From: Glycomyces terrestris
Lineage (GTDB): Bacteria; Actinomycetota; Actinomycetes; Mycobacteriales; Micromonosporaceae
Direction of reading: 5' to 3'
Assembly (NCBI RefSeq): GCF_003933745.1
Contig: NZ_RSEB01000002.1
Location: 62,001-126,000 of the forward strand
Length of the DNA: 64,000 nucleotides
This document shows positions 33,597 to 42,729 of this stretch, in pieces (position 1 is the first letter of the stretch; every line of letters starts with the position of its first letter). The notes below the pieces were generated by a model that was not told the DNA's origin, searched no databases, and worked only from the letters and a program-made list of their open reading frames with translations. A program made the position numbers and the translations under genes.

Positions 33597-36121
33597 CGGG
33601 TCTCCACCACCTCGTCCAGGCGGCCGGGCCGCACGTACGGGACCGCGAGGGTCTCGGTCCCGGCGTGCCGGTCGATGACCAGGCACCGGTTCGCGCGGGC
33701 GTCCCAGGTCCGCTCGTAGCCGCCGGTGATCGCCGCGAGGTCGTTCGCGGCGATGTTCAGGGCCACGACGCCGGCGACGTGCTCGCGGCCGGCCGATCCG
33801 CCGATGTCGTCGAGGAACCGACGCGCGCCCCGCCACCAGCCGATGACGTGCGCCCCGGTCGCCGGTCCGTGCAGCAGCAGGTCCCGCAGGGTCCCCGGTT
33901 GGCCGTCGGCGCCGTCGGCCCCGAACCACACCAGGTACACGGGCCGGGCGCGCGGCGCGGTCAGGACCGCCCCCGGTTCGAGTTCGCGGCACTCGTGCCC
34001 GGCGGCCTTCAGCTCCTCGACCAGGTCCCGCGCGAGCTCCTCGGCGCCCGCGGCGGTCGCCGCGACGTGGAATTCGACGGCGCCCGGTTCGTGCTGGCGC
34101 GCCAGGGAGACCGCGGCCGAGGTGAGCACGTCGGCGGCGACGATCGAGGTCCCGAGGACCGCGAGGTGGCGGCCGGGGCTGCGGTCGAACTGGTACCCGA
34201 CGGTGGACATGCGGACGTCGACCGCGCGGCCGAGGAGGGCCCGCGGCGCGTGCGTGGGCGCGAGCGCCGCGAACCGCGGGTCGGCGTCGAGGTGCTGCTC
34301 GTCGAAGCCGCGGAACACGACCGGCTCCTCGTCGGAGTCGCGCCGCGCCCACAGGTCCCGCCGCAGCCGCGCGAGGAGCTCGTCGGCGCTGGAGGCGTCG
34401 GGGAACCGGCAGGTCCGGTTGCGGCCCTTGAGGCCCCCGGCGTCGTTGATGACCGCCTGCCCGACCGATTCGACGGCGGCGTCGTTGCCCTCGTCGAGGA
34501 GGTGCTTCGCGCCCGGCAGGGCCACGCGCAGCGGGAACTGCCCGAAGATCGAGTCCTTCTTGGAGTACAGGGCCTCGATGCCGGAGATCGTCTGGGAGGC
34601 GAGCACGAGGTGCACGCCGTAGGAGCGGCCCTTGCGCGCCAGCTCCTCGAGGTGCGCGACCGCTTCGCCCGCGAGCCGGTCGTTCCCGGCGAACAGGACG
34701 TGGAACTCGTCGACGACGGCCACGATCCGCGGCAGCCGCACCTCGGGCCGCAGCTCCCGCAGCCGCGCGAGCCTCGTCGCGCCGGCCCGCTTCATGAGCC
34801 CGGCCCGCCGCGTGAGCTCCGCGCGCAGGGCCGCGAGGACCGCGACGCCGTACTCGCGGTCGGACTCGACGCCGACGGCCTTGACGTGCGGGATCCACGA
34901 GGGGTCGAGCGCGGAGGGCGTGAACTCGGTGAACGAGACGCCCTCCTTGAAGTCGAGGAGGTACAGCTCGAGCTCGTCGGGGGAGTAGCGGGTCGCGAGT
35001 CCGTAGAGGACGTCGAGGAGGAACACGGTCTTGCCGCCGCCGGTGCGCCCGCCGATGAGCCAGTGCGGGGTCGCGTCGTCGAAGGACACCTCGACGTCGC
35101 CGCCGGCGGTGTGCCCGGCCTGGTCGCGACCGATGACGGTGGTGAGGCCGTCGCGGCTCGACTCGGTCCACAGCACCTCGGGAACGAGGTCGGCCACGGA
35201 CAGCTCGCCCGCTTCGCGGCGCTGCTCGGCGCGGGAGGCGAACACGGCGCGCACCAGGGCGGGCGGCGGCGGCGCGTCGAGGACGACCGGCAGCGGCAGG
35301 CCGCCGAGGCGCACCTCGTCGCCGCATTCGAGGCGGGTCGCGTGCTCGATCGCGGGGAGCCGCTCGCGGTGCGGGAGGTCCCGCCAGCCGCACAGCACGA
35401 GGTGGCAGCGGGCGGAGGGGCCGGCGTGCGCGAGGGCGGCGAGGCGCTCCCGGGTGGACTTGCCGACCTCTGGCGGGAGCCCGGCGACGACGATGAGGTG
35501 GTAGGGCCGGTCGGCGATCGACTGGCCGCGGGCGGCGACGTCGCGCAGCTCGGTGAGCCGCTTCTCGGCGGCGGTGAGGACCCGCGCGAGCGCGAGGTGG
35601 TCGGTGGCGACGGTGGTGGCGATCCCGGCGTCCACGAGGGCGGTCGCGGGCGCGAACACCTGCCCGAGGGTGACGCCGTCCACGAGGGACAGTTCGAGGT
35701 TCGGGTGCGCGGCGGTGATCCGCACGAGCAGCGACTGGAGCATCCCGGCCACGCGCGGGTCGGCGGCGTCGCCGTCGCACACGAGGTGGCCCTTGCCGAG
35801 GAGGCCCGCGAGGGCGGGGAAGACGGGCTCGTCGTCGAGGAGCGCGGTCCCGACCCGCACCGCCTCGGCCCCCGTCCGCGGCGTCTCGGTCCACAAGGGC
35901 GTGTTCGGGTCGGTGGCCGCGAGGTCGTCGCCGAGCCAGCCGCTCGCGGCCCCGGCCGCCGCGGCCCGCAGCCGCTGTGCGAGTTCGCTTCTGCGCCTGT
36001 CGGTGTCGTCGGCCGCGAGGCGCGTGGCGGCGCGGACCAGCAGCTCCTCGGCCCGGTCGGCGGCCCCGGCGGCGTCGCGCAGCCGCGCCGCGGCCCGCTC
36101 GAGTTCGGTCCGCCAAGTCAA
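33593..36121 (-). CDS. FtsK/SpoIIIE/EccC-like ATPase
   Basis: An 842-residue P-loop ATPase. One intact FtsK domain lies in the middle: Walker A GGRTGGGKT (about 357-365), LLDFKEGVSF, Walker B IVAVVDEFHVLF (about 466) and sensor-like LVLASQTISG. The N-terminal part (to about 300) and the C-terminal part (from about 640, with SPGRHLAVLGTSIVAAD) look like degenerate ATPase lobes without a proper GKS/T. This three-lobed build recalls EccC of type VII secretion more than FtsK, and there are no membrane helices or gamma domain. The TTG at 36121 is chosen because GGAGG lies 5 bases before it. TAAGGT (36159-36154) is a likely -10 box. The coupled membrane gene downstream suggests a membrane translocase of unknown cargo. 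Confidence 0.8.
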   Translation of the reverse strand: MTWRTELERAAARLRDAAGAADRAEELLVRAATRLAADDTDRRRSELAQRLRAAAAGAASGWLGDDLAATDPNTPLWTETPRTGAEAVRVGTALLDDEPVFPALAGLLGKGHLVCDGDAADPRVAGMLQSLLVRITAAHPNLELSLVDGVTLGQVFAPATALVDAGIATTVATDHLALARVLTAAEKRLTELRDVAARGQSIADRPYHLIVVAGLPPEVGKSTRERLAALAHAGPSARCHLVLCGWRDLPHRERLPAIEHATRLECGDEVRLGGLPLPVVLDAPPPPALVRAVFASRAEQRREAGELSVADLVPEVLWTESSRDGLTTVIGRDQAGHTAGGDVEVSFDDATPHWLIGGRTGGGKTVFLLDVLYGLATRYSPDELELYLLDFKEGVSFTEFTPSALDPSWIPHVKAVGVESDREYGVAVLAALRAELTRRAGLMKRAGATRLARLRELRPEVRLPRIVAVVDEFHVLFAGNDRLAGEAVAHLEELARKGRSYGVHLVLASQTISGIEALYSKKDSIFGQFPLRVALPGAKHLLDEGNDAAVESVGQAVINDAGGLKGRNRTCRFPDASSADELLARLRRDLWARRDSDEEPVVFRGFDEQHLDADPRFAALAPTHAPRALLGRAVDVRMSTVGYQFDRSPGRHLAVLGTSIVAADVLTSAAVSLARQHEPGAVEFHVAATAAGAEELARDLVEELKAAGHECRELEPGAVLTAPRARPVYLVWFGADGADGQPGTLRDLLLHGPATGAHVIGWWRGARRFLDDIGGSAGREHVAGVVALNIAANDLAAITGGYERTWDARANRCLVIDRHAGTETLAVPYVRPGRLDEVVETR

Positions 36122-36322
36122 TGCCGCCTCCAAGGGGTGCCGTGAACGACACCACCTTACCGGGGCGCCGCGCCGCGTGAGGAGACCGGAGCGGAGCGCG
36201 AACGCGACAGCCCCGCATGTGAATCCGGATCGGACCGCGGCCGATCGGCCGGCGAGTCCGACAGCGTGCGCGCCCGGCGGGACGCCGTCCCACCGGGCCC
36301 GCGCGGCTCTTGAACTCGGGCG

Positions 36323-37594
36323 CTAGTGCGCGAACAGCCCGAGCGCGAGGTCCGCCAGGTGCGCCGGGTCCTCGGCGCCGCACAGTTCGCGCGCGGAGTG
36401 CATCGAGAGGATCGGCAGGCCGACGTCCACGGTGAGGATGCCCAGCTGCGTGCCCGAGATCGGGCCGATCGTGGTGCCGCCGGGGATCGAGTTGCGGTTG
36501 ACGTAGTACTGCCACGGGATGCCGGCGTGCTCGGCGGAGCGCCGGAACAGGGCCTCCTCCTCGGCGCCGCTCGCGTACCGCTGGTTCGCGCTCACCTTGA
36601 TCATCGGGCCGCGCCCGGCGATCGGCCGGTGGCCCGGCTCGTGCTTCTCGGGGTAGTTCGGGTGGACCGAGTTCCCGGTGTCGGCGGACATCATCGCGGA
36701 GGCGGCCATGACGCGCGTGAACGTCCGCTGGTCCTCGCCGAACAGGCGGCGCAGGACGGTCTCCAGGAACGGGCTCTGCGCGCCGGAGTAGGTCATCGAC
36801 CCGATCTCCTCGTAGTTGAACGCGGCGAGCACGGGGACGTTCGCGCCGGTGTCCTCGGCGGCGATGAGCGCGGCGACGCCCGCGTGGGTGCTGGTGAGGT
36901 TGTCGAGCCGCCACGCGGCGAACAGCTCGTCGTCCTTCCCCAGGTACGCGGGCTTGTCGAGGGCGACGGTGAACAGGTCGTGCCCGAGCACGTCGTCGGG
37001 GTACACGCCGGCCTCGCCCGCGACGAACTCCAGGAACTCGCCGTCGCGCGGCTCGCCCAGGCCCCAGATCGGGGTGAGGTGGCCCTGCGCGTCGAGCGCC
37101 CGGCCCTCGTTCACGCCCCGGTCGAGGTGGATCGCGAGGCGCGGGATGCGCAGCAGGGGCCGGTCGAGGTGCACCAGGACCTCCGCGCCGTCGCGCAGGA
37201 CGAGCCGGCCGGCGAGTCCGAGGTCGCGGTCGAGCCAGGTCTGGTGCGGGACGCCGCCGTAGACCTCGACCGCGACCTGCTTCCAGCCCGCGCTCCCGGT
37301 GTCGGGGCGCGGCTTCACCTTGAAGGTCGGGGTGTCGGTGTGGGCGCCGAAGATGCGGAACCGCGCCGCGGTCTCGCCGGGGGTCCGCCAGGCGACGATC
37401 GAGCCGTCGCGGACCACGTAGTGCCCCGCCGCGTCGCCGTTCGAGCCGAGCGTCCATTCCGCGGTCTCGTCGAGTCGCTCGAACCCGGCCGCCTCCAGGC
37501 GCCGCCCCGCCTCGGCGCACGCGTGGTACGGGGTGGGCGCGGCCTGGATGAACGCGGCGAGGTCGTCGGTGTGCGACCGGTCGAAGCGGGGCAT
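36323..37594 (-). CDS. apeB: M18 family aminopeptidase
   Basis: A 423-residue cytosolic zinc aminopeptidase that removes acidic or other N-terminal residues. Metal and active-site motifs are all present: FGAHTDTP (first His and Asp), WRLDNLTS (bridging Asp), NYEEIGS (Glu pair), SADTGNSVHPNY and the last His in LSMHSARELC. Length matches bacterial M18 enzymes. The ATG at 37594 has a GAGGAG site 6 bases upstream. It shares an 82-base divergent promoter region with the FolP2-like gene and precedes the FtsK-like operon by about 200 bases with its own hairpin region in between. Confidence 0.92.
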   Translation of the reverse strand: MPRFDRSHTDDLAAFIQAAPTPYHACAEAGRRLEAAGFERLDETAEWTLGSNGDAAGHYVVRDGSIVAWRTPGETAARFRIFGAHTDTPTFKVKPRPDTGSAGWKQVAVEVYGGVPHQTWLDRDLGLAGRLVLRDGAEVLVHLDRPLLRIPRLAIHLDRGVNEGRALDAQGHLTPIWGLGEPRDGEFLEFVAGEAGVYPDDVLGHDLFTVALDKPAYLGKDDELFAAWRLDNLTSTHAGVAALIAAEDTGANVPVLAAFNYEEIGSMTYSGAQSPFLETVLRRLFGEDQRTFTRVMAASAMMSADTGNSVHPNYPEKHEPGHRPIAGRGPMIKVSANQRYASGAEEEALFRRSAEHAGIPWQYYVNRNSIPGGTTIGPISGTQLGILTVDVGLPILSMHSARELCGAEDPAHLADLALGLFAH

Positions 37595-37676
37595 CGTGTG
37601 CTCCTCTGGGCTCGTGCACATCGCCGCGGGGGCCGATGTGGTGGCGGGTGGCTGGTGCGGCTGTCAGCATAGAGCC

Positions 37677-38543
37677 ATGCGTGCTCTGAGACTTGGCAGA
37701 CGGGTGTTCGATGGCGGCGATTACGCGGTGATGGCGATCGTCAACCGCACGCCCGACTCGTTCTACGACGCCGGGCGGACCTTCGCGTTCGACGCGGCGG
37801 TGGCCGCGGTCGACTCCGCGGTCGCGAACGGCGCGGACATCGTCGACATCGGCGGCGTCAAGGCCGGCGACGACGGCCCGGAGGTGACGGCCGCCGAGGA
37901 GATCGACCGGGTGGTGCCGCTCGTCGCCGCCGTCCACGACCGCCACCCGGAGCTCGTGATCTCGGTCGACACGTGGCGCGGCGAGGTCGCCCGCGAGGCG
38001 GTCGCCGCCGGGGCCGAGCTCATCAACGACACGTGGGCCGGCTGGGACCCGACGGTGATCGAGGTCGCCGCCGACACCGGCGCGGGGTTCGTCGTCTCGC
38101 ACACGGGCGGGCTCGCGCCGCGCACGATCGCGGAGAAGGCCGTGTACGGCGACGTCGTCAAGGAGGTCCGTGCCGAGCTCGTGGAGCGCGCCGAGGCCGC
38201 GGTGGCCGCCGGGGTGCGCGCCGACGGCGTCCTCATCGACCCCACGCACGACTTCGGGAAGACCACCTACCACTCGCTCGACCTCACCCGCCGCCTCGAC
38301 GAGCTCGCCGACACCGGCTGGCCGGTCCTGGTCGCCTTGTCCCGCAAGGACTTCGTGGGCGAGACGCTGGACCTGCCGGTCGACCGCCGCCTGAACGGCA
38401 CGCTCGCGGCCACGGCGATCTCGGCCTGGAACGGCGCCCGGGTCTTCCGCGCCCACGACGTCGCCGCGACCCGCGAGGTCCTCGACATGGTCGCGGCGAT
38501 CAAGGGCGACAAGCCCCCGAAGGCCCCGCTCCGGAGCCTCTGA
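37677..38543 (+). CDS. folP2: Dihydropteroate synthase homologue, FolP2 type
   Basis: A 288-residue TIM-barrel of the dihydropteroate synthase family. The first motif VNRTPDSFYD is kept, but the pterin-phosphate loop reads DIGGVKAGDDGPEV instead of the DIGGESTRPG of true DHPS. This substitution marks the FolP2 branch, whose mycobacterial member is reported not to make dihydropteroate. The later LIDPTHDFGKTTYHSL and VALSRKDFVGETL follow the DHPS pattern. Its real reaction is unknown. The start looks leaderless, with CAGCAT (37665-37670) 6 bases before the ATG. No other folate genes are nearby. It is convergent with the LOG gene. Confidence 0.8.
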   Translation: MRALRLGRRVFDGGDYAVMAIVNRTPDSFYDAGRTFAFDAAVAAVDSAVANGADIVDIGGVKAGDDGPEVTAAEEIDRVVPLVAAVHDRHPELVISVDTWRGEVAREAVAAGAELINDTWAGWDPTVIEVAADTGAGFVVSHTGGLAPRTIAEKAVYGDVVKEVRAELVERAEAAVAAGVRADGVLIDPTHDFGKTTYHSLDLTRRLDELADTGWPVLVALSRKDFVGETLDLPVDRRLNGTLAATAISAWNGARVFRAHDVAATREVLDMVAAIKGDKPPKAPLRSL

Positions 38544-38560
38544 GGGGCCGCCCGGCGCCC

Positions 38561-39268
38561 CTACCGCGAGCGCTGCATGTGCTCGACGGCCTCGTCGAGG
38601 TCGTCGGTCATCATGAGCAGGTCGGCGTCGGCGGGGCCGATCTTGCCGTCGCCGAGCATGGAGCCGCGGATCCAGTCGAACAGGCCGCCCCAGTACGCGG
38701 AGCCGATGAGCGCGATCGGGAACTTGCCGACCTTCCCGGTCTGCACGAGCGTGAGGGCCTCGAACAGCTCGTCCATGGTCCCGAAGCCGCCCGGCAGCGC
38801 GCAGAAGCCGCACGAGTACTTCAGGAACATGACCTTGCGGACGAAGAAGTACTTGAAGTCGAGTTCGACGTGCACGAACTCGTTGATGCCCTGCTCGAAC
38901 GGCAGCTCGATGCCGAGGCCGACCGATTTGACGCCCGCCTCGGCGGCGCCGCGGTTGGCGGCCTCCATCGCGCCGGGGCCGCCGCCGGTGATGACCGAGA
39001 ACCCGGCCTCGCCGAGCTTGCGGCCCAGGTCCACGCCGAGCTTGTACTCCTCGGAGTCGACCGGGGTGCGCGCGGAGCCGTAGACGCCGATGGCGTCGCC
39101 GAGCTCGGCGGCCTCCATCGCGTCGAAGCCCTCGACGAACTCGGCCTGGAACTTCATGACGCGCCAGGCGGCCCGCTGCTTCCACTCCTCCTTGTGCGCC
39201 GCGTCCAGCAGGTGCTGGTCGGCGGTGACGCGGCCGGGGTTGTCCGCGGTGATCCGTCGATCGGTCAT
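38561..39268 (-). CDS. LOG family protein (TIGR00730 type)
   Basis: A 235-residue Rossmann-like protein. [14 protein letters not shown] (about 108-121) and [12 protein letters not shown] (about 170-181) are the two LOG motifs that form the nucleotide-binding site, including the catalytic Arg/Glu region. Members release cytokinin bases or free ribose 5-phosphate from nucleoside monophosphates. This longer form with a helical N-terminus ([22 protein letters not shown]) is the actinobacterial version next to dapE. Its ATG overlaps the dapE stop (ATGA at 39268-39265), with a GGAGG site inside dapE, so the two are translationally coupled although their reactions are not obviously linked. Confidence 0.88.
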   Translation of the reverse strand: MTDRRITADNPGRVTADQHLLDAAHKEEWKQRAAWRVMKFQAEFVEGFDAMEAAELGDAIGVYGSARTPVDSEEYKLGVDLGRKLGEAGFSVITGGGPGAMEAANRGAAEAGVKSVGLGIELPFEQGINEFVHVELDFKYFFVRKVMFLKYSCGFCALPGGFGTMDELFEALTLVQTGKVGKFPIALIGSAYWGGLFDWIRGSMLGDGKIGPADADLLMMTDDLDEAVEHMQRSR

Positions 39269-40332
39269 GATGCCTCCACATAGGCTCGCAGCGCCGCCGC
39301 GCAATCGCGGATGCGCGGGATCTCGACGCGTTCGTCCTGCTTGTGGGCGAGGTTCGGGTCGCCCGGCCCGAAGTTCACCGCCGGGATACCCAGGGTCGCG
39401 AACCGCGCCACATCGGTCCAGCCGAGCTTGGCGCGGAACTCGCCGCCGGCGGCGGCCACGAACTCGGCGGCCTCGGGGCGGTCCAGGCCCGGCCGGCACG
39501 ACGGGGCCGTGTCGCTGACCTCCACCTCGAAGCCCGCGAACACCTCGCGCACGTGCGCTTCGGCGGCCGCCTCGTCCCGGTCGGGCGCGAAGCGGTAGTT
39601 CACGTCGACCCAGCCCTCGTCGGGGATGACGTTCCCGGCGACGCCGCCGCCGATGAACACCGCGTTCAGGCCCTCGCGGTAGACGCAGCCGTCGACCTCG
39701 ACCTCCCGCGCCTCGTACGAGTTCAGCCGCTCCAGGACCGGCCCGAGCCGGTGGATCGCGTTCTCGCCCTTCCAGGACCGCGCCGAGTGGGCCCGCTTCC
39801 CGCGGGTCGTCACGCGCACCCGCATGGTGCCCTGGCACCCGGCCTCGACCAGGCCATACGTCGGCTCCAGGAGGATCGCGAAGTCGGCGGCGAGCAGTTC
39901 GGGCCGCGACTGCGAGAGCTTGTTGAGCCCGTTGTGGACCGCCTCGATCTCCTCGCAGTCGTAGAACGCGAAGCTCAGGTCGAAGCGCGGGCGCTCGACG
40001 GTGGCCGCGATCCACAGTGCGAGCGCGGTCCCGGACTTCATGTCGGAGGTCCCGAGGCCCCACATGACGTCGCCTTCGGTGCGGGTGGGGAAGTTCCCGT
40101 TCACGGGGACGGTGTCGAGGTGCCCGGCGAGCATGACTCGCCGGTCGCGCCCGAGGTCGGTGCGGGCCACGAGGGTGTTGCCGACGCGTTCGACGGTCAA
40201 GTGGCCCAGGCGCTTGAGGGCCGCCTCGACCGCGTCGCAGATCGCGGCCTCGTCCCGGGAGACCGACGGGATGTCGCACAGTGCCCTGGTCAGCTCGACC
40301 GGGTCGGCGAGGACTGCCTCACTCAAAACCAT
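39265..40332 (-). CDS. dapE: Succinyl-diaminopimelate desuccinylase
   Basis: A 355-residue M20 metallohydrolase that cleaves N-succinyl-LL-diaminopimelate to succinate and LL-diaminopimelate for lysine and cell wall synthesis. Zinc-site motifs: [13 protein letters not shown] (first His and Asp), [18 protein letters not shown] (Glu pair), LLEPTYG, and the dimer-domain [18 protein letters not shown]-terminal [16 protein letters not shown] carries the last His. It is divergent from dapD, the preceding enzymes of the pathway thus being clustered. A leaderless GTG start at 40335 is possible: TATCGT (40349-40344) ends 8 bases before it, giving one extra residue. Confidence 0.93.
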   Translation of the reverse strand: MVLSEAVLADPVELTRALCDIPSVSRDEAAICDAVEAALKRLGHLTVERVGNTLVARTDLGRDRRVMLAGHLDTVPVNGNFPTRTEGDVMWGLGTSDMKSGTALALWIAATVERPRFDLSFAFYDCEEIEAVHNGLNKLSQSRPELLAADFAILLEPTYGLVEAGCQGTMRVRVTTRGKRAHSARSWKGENAIHRLGPVLERLNSYEAREVEVDGCVYREGLNAVFIGGGVAGNVIPDEGWVDVNYRFAPDRDEAAAEAHVREVFAGFEVEVSDTAPSCRPGLDRPEAAEFVAAAGGEFRAKLGWTDVARFATLGIPAVNFGPGDPNLAHKQDERVEIPRIRDCAAALRAYVEAS

Positions 40333-40343
40333 CACATCCGCAG

Positions 40344-40368
40344 ACGATACCCGCCGCGTCGATAGGCT
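40344..40368. promoter_or_regulatory. Divergent -10 boxes of dapE and dapD
   Basis: TAGGCT (40363-40368, plus strand) ends 6 bases before the dapD ATG, and TATCGT (40349-40344, minus strand) ends 8 bases before a dapE GTG. Only 42 bases separate the two genes, so the two promoters overlap back to back and are probably used in balance. Confidence 0.6.
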
Positions 40369-40374
40369 CTCGGC

Positions 40375-41304
40375 ATGAGTGAATTCCTGACTGACGCAGC
40401 CTGGGGAGTCGGCGTGGCCACGGTCGCGCCCGACGGCGCCGTCCTCGACGTGTGGTTCACCCGCCTCGGCCTCGGCGAGGCCCCGACCGGGGTGGCGGCC
40501 CCGGAGCTCGAGCGGGAGCACCCGACCGGGACCACCTCCAAGGGCGTGTCGGTCCTCGTCAAGTCCCTCGCCGACGAGCCGGTCGACACCGCGGACGTCT
40601 ACCTGCGCCTGCATCTGCTCTCGCACCGCTTCGTCATCCCGCACACGGTCAACCTCTCCGGGATCTTCGGGCTCCTCCCGAACAACGCCTGGACGAACCA
40701 CGGCCCGGTCCCCGCCGACCACGTGAACGCCGCGCGCCTGAAGCTCCGCGCCGCGGGCGGCACCCTCGAGGTCAAGTCCCTCGACAAGTTCCCGCCGATG
40801 GCCGACTACGTGACCCCGCCGGGCGTCCGCATCGCCGACGCCTCCCGGGTGCGCCTGGGCGCGCACCTCGCCGAGGGCACCACGGTCATGCACGAGGGCT
40901 TCGTGAACTTCAACGCCGGCACGCTCGGCAACTCGATGGTCGAGGGCCGCATCTCGGCCGGGGTCGTCGTCGGCGACGGCTCCGACATCGGCGGCGGCTC
41001 CTCCATCATGGGGACGCTTTCGGGCGGCGGCAAGGAGGTCATCTCGATCGGCGAGCGCTGCCTCCTCGGCGCGAACGCCGGCATCGGGATCTCCTTGGGC
41101 GACAACTGCGTCGTCGCGGCCGGCTGCTACGTCACCGCCGGCTCGAAGGTGACCCTCCCGGACGGGACCGTGGTCAAGGCCGCGACCCTCTCCGGCAAGG
41201 ACAACCTCCAGTTCTGGACGAACACGCAGACCGGCGTCCTCGAAGTCCGCCCGCGCACGGGCACGTGGGGCGAGCTCAACGCCGCGCTCCACAGCGCCCA
41301 GTAG
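40375..41304 (+). CDS. dapD: Tetrahydrodipicolinate N-succinyltransferase
   Basis: A 309-residue trimeric acyltransferase that moves succinyl from succinyl-CoA to tetrahydrodipicolinate in diaminopimelate synthesis. It is the actinobacterial DapD (Rv1201c-like), not the E. coli form. The N-terminal domain includes [20 protein letters not shown], and the left-handed beta helix has hexapeptide repeats such as [21 protein letters not shown] and [18 protein letters not shown]. The C-terminus [19 protein letters not shown] closes the helix. Divergent to dapE. The start is leaderless with TAGGCT 6 bases upstream. Confidence 0.93.
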   Translation: MSEFLTDAAWGVGVATVAPDGAVLDVWFTRLGLGEAPTGVAAPELEREHPTGTTSKGVSVLVKSLADEPVDTADVYLRLHLLSHRFVIPHTVNLSGIFGLLPNNAWTNHGPVPADHVNAARLKLRAAGGTLEVKSLDKFPPMADYVTPPGVRIADASRVRLGAHLAEGTTVMHEGFVNFNAGTLGNSMVEGRISAGVVVGDGSDIGGGSSIMGTLSGGGKEVISIGERCLLGANAGIGISLGDNCVVAAGCYVTAGSKVTLPDGTVVKAATLSGKDNLQFWTNTQTGVLEVRPRTGTWGELNAALHSAQ

Positions 41305-41326
41305 CCGCCCGGCGTAGTACCCGGGT

Positions 41327-41363
41327 ACCGCCCCTCCTGCTCAGGCAGGAGGGGCGGTTTCGT
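41327..41363 (+). terminator. Terminator after dapD
   Basis: A perfect 14-bp stem (41327-41340 with 41345-41358), a TCAG tetraloop and a following TTTCGT make a strong terminator 22 bases after the dapD stop. Confidence 0.85.
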
Positions 41364-41456
41364 CCCTCGGGCCGATGCGCCGGCCCCCGCGCCCGCATAG
41401 CGTGGAGGGCACGAGGATTCCTCGGCTGGACTTTCTCGGGAACCGGGAGATAGAAG

Positions 41457-41490
41457 CGGCGGCACCGATCCGTGAGGACCGGTGCCGCCG
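41457..41490 (-). terminator. Hairpin after mrp
   Basis: An 11-bp perfect stem (41457-41467 with 41480-41490) with a 12-base loop lies 17 bases after the mrp stop on the minus strand and is followed by a pyrimidine-rich stretch. Confidence 0.65.
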
Positions 41491-41507
41491 TCGTTCCGTC
41501 TCGCGCC

Positions 41508-42641
41508 CTAGACCGGGCTGAGCCCGAGCGGCTTGCCCGCCAGGGAGACCTTGCGGACCGCGAGCTGGTCGGCGATCGCGCGGATCGACCGGGACGCCTC
41601 GCAGTCGGGGTCGGAGAGCACCAGCGGCACGCCGGCGTCGCCGCCTTCGCGCAGCCGCGGGTCGAGCGGGATCTGGCCGAGCAGCGGCACCTCGGCGCCG
41701 ATGTCGCGGGTGAGCGCCTCGGCGACGGTCTTGCCGCCGCCGGAGCCGAACGGCTCGATGTGCGAGCCGTCGGGCAGCTCCATCCACGACATGTTCTCGA
41801 CCACGCCCGCGAGCTTCTGGTGCGTCTGGGTGACGATCGCGCCGGCGCGCTCGGCGACCTCCGCGGCCGCCTGCTGCGGGGTCGTCACGACCACGAGTTC
41901 GGCGGTCGGCAGGAGCTGCGCGACCGAGATCGCGATGTCGCCGGTCCCGGGCGGCAGGTCGAGCAGGAGCACGTCGAGGTCGCCCCAGTACACGTCGGCG
42001 AGGAACTGCTGGAGCGCGCGGTGCAGCATCGGCCCGCGCCACACGACCGCGGTGTTCCCGGGCGTGAACATGCCGATCGAGATGACCTTCATGCCGTGCG
42101 CCTGCGGCGGCATGATCATGTCCTCGACCTGCGTGGGCGCGCCCTCGACGCCGAGCATGCGGGGGATCGAGTGGCCGTAGATGTCGGCGTCGGCGACGCC
42201 GACCGACAGGCCCTTCTGCGCGAGCGCGGCGGCGAGGTTCACCGTCATCGACGACTTGCCGACGCCGCCCTTGCCGGAGGCGATCGCGAACACGCGGGTG
42301 CGGGACTCGGGCAGGTTGAACGGGATGACCGGCTCGGCGCCGGCCTTGCCGCGGAGCTTCACCTGGAGGTCGGCGCGCTGCTGCTCGCTCATGACGCCGA
42401 ACTCGAGCTCGAGCTCCTCGACGCCCTCGACCGCGTCGACGGCGGCGGCGACGTCCCGCTGGAGCGTGTCGCGCATCGGGCAGCCCGCGACGGTGAGGAG
42501 GATCGTCAAGGACAGGCGCCCGCCTTCGACCGCGACGGAGTCGACCATGCCCAGCTCGGTGATCGGACGGCGGATCTCGGGGTCGTTGACGTGCGAGAGC
42601 GCTTCGTGTACGGCCTCGACGACGGCGGCGTTGTCAGACAT
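41508..42641 (-). CDS. mrp: Mrp/ApbC family iron-sulfur cluster carrier ATPase
   Basis: A 377-residue protein. An N-terminal MIP18/DUF59-like domain (about 5-90, with VNDPEIRRPITELGMV and VAGCPMRDTLQRDV) is fused to a P-loop domain with the deviant Walker A SGKGGVGKSS (about 122-131), the DADIYGHSIPRML switch and DLPPGTGDIAIS. Mrp/ApbC proteins assemble and hand over 4Fe-4S clusters. The C-terminal CxxC seen in some homologues is not obvious here. It begins without a leader: TACGAT (42653-42648) ends 6 bases before the ATG. It is divergent from the PhzF gene, with 88 bases shared upstream. Confidence 0.92.
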   Translation of the reverse strand: MSDNAAVVEAVHEALSHVNDPEIRRPITELGMVDSVAVEGGRLSLTILLTVAGCPMRDTLQRDVAAAVDAVEGVEELELEFGVMSEQQRADLQVKLRGKAGAEPVIPFNLPESRTRVFAIASGKGGVGKSSMTVNLAAALAQKGLSVGVADADIYGHSIPRMLGVEGAPTQVEDMIMPPQAHGMKVISIGMFTPGNTAVVWRGPMLHRALQQFLADVYWGDLDVLLLDLPPGTGDIAISVAQLLPTAELVVVTTPQQAAAEVAERAGAIVTQTHQKLAGVVENMSWMELPDGSHIEPFGSGGGKTVAEALTRDIGAEVPLLGQIPLDPRLREGGDAGVPLVLSDPDCEASRSIRAIADQLAVRKVSLAGKPLGLSPV

Positions 42642-42729
42642 GACTCAATCGTAGCCAGGCGCGCGCCGACGCCAATGTGAGCGTAGCCTTACCCACCGCT
42701 CGCTCAAGTCCGCGAGCTATAAGTGCGGC

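Noticed and set aside
32946-39281. A 2111-residue minus-strand open frame
   Set aside because: It crosses four real genes out of frame and is rich in Arg and Pro, as antisense or shifted frames of high-GC DNA are. Only its last 216 codons are a real gene.
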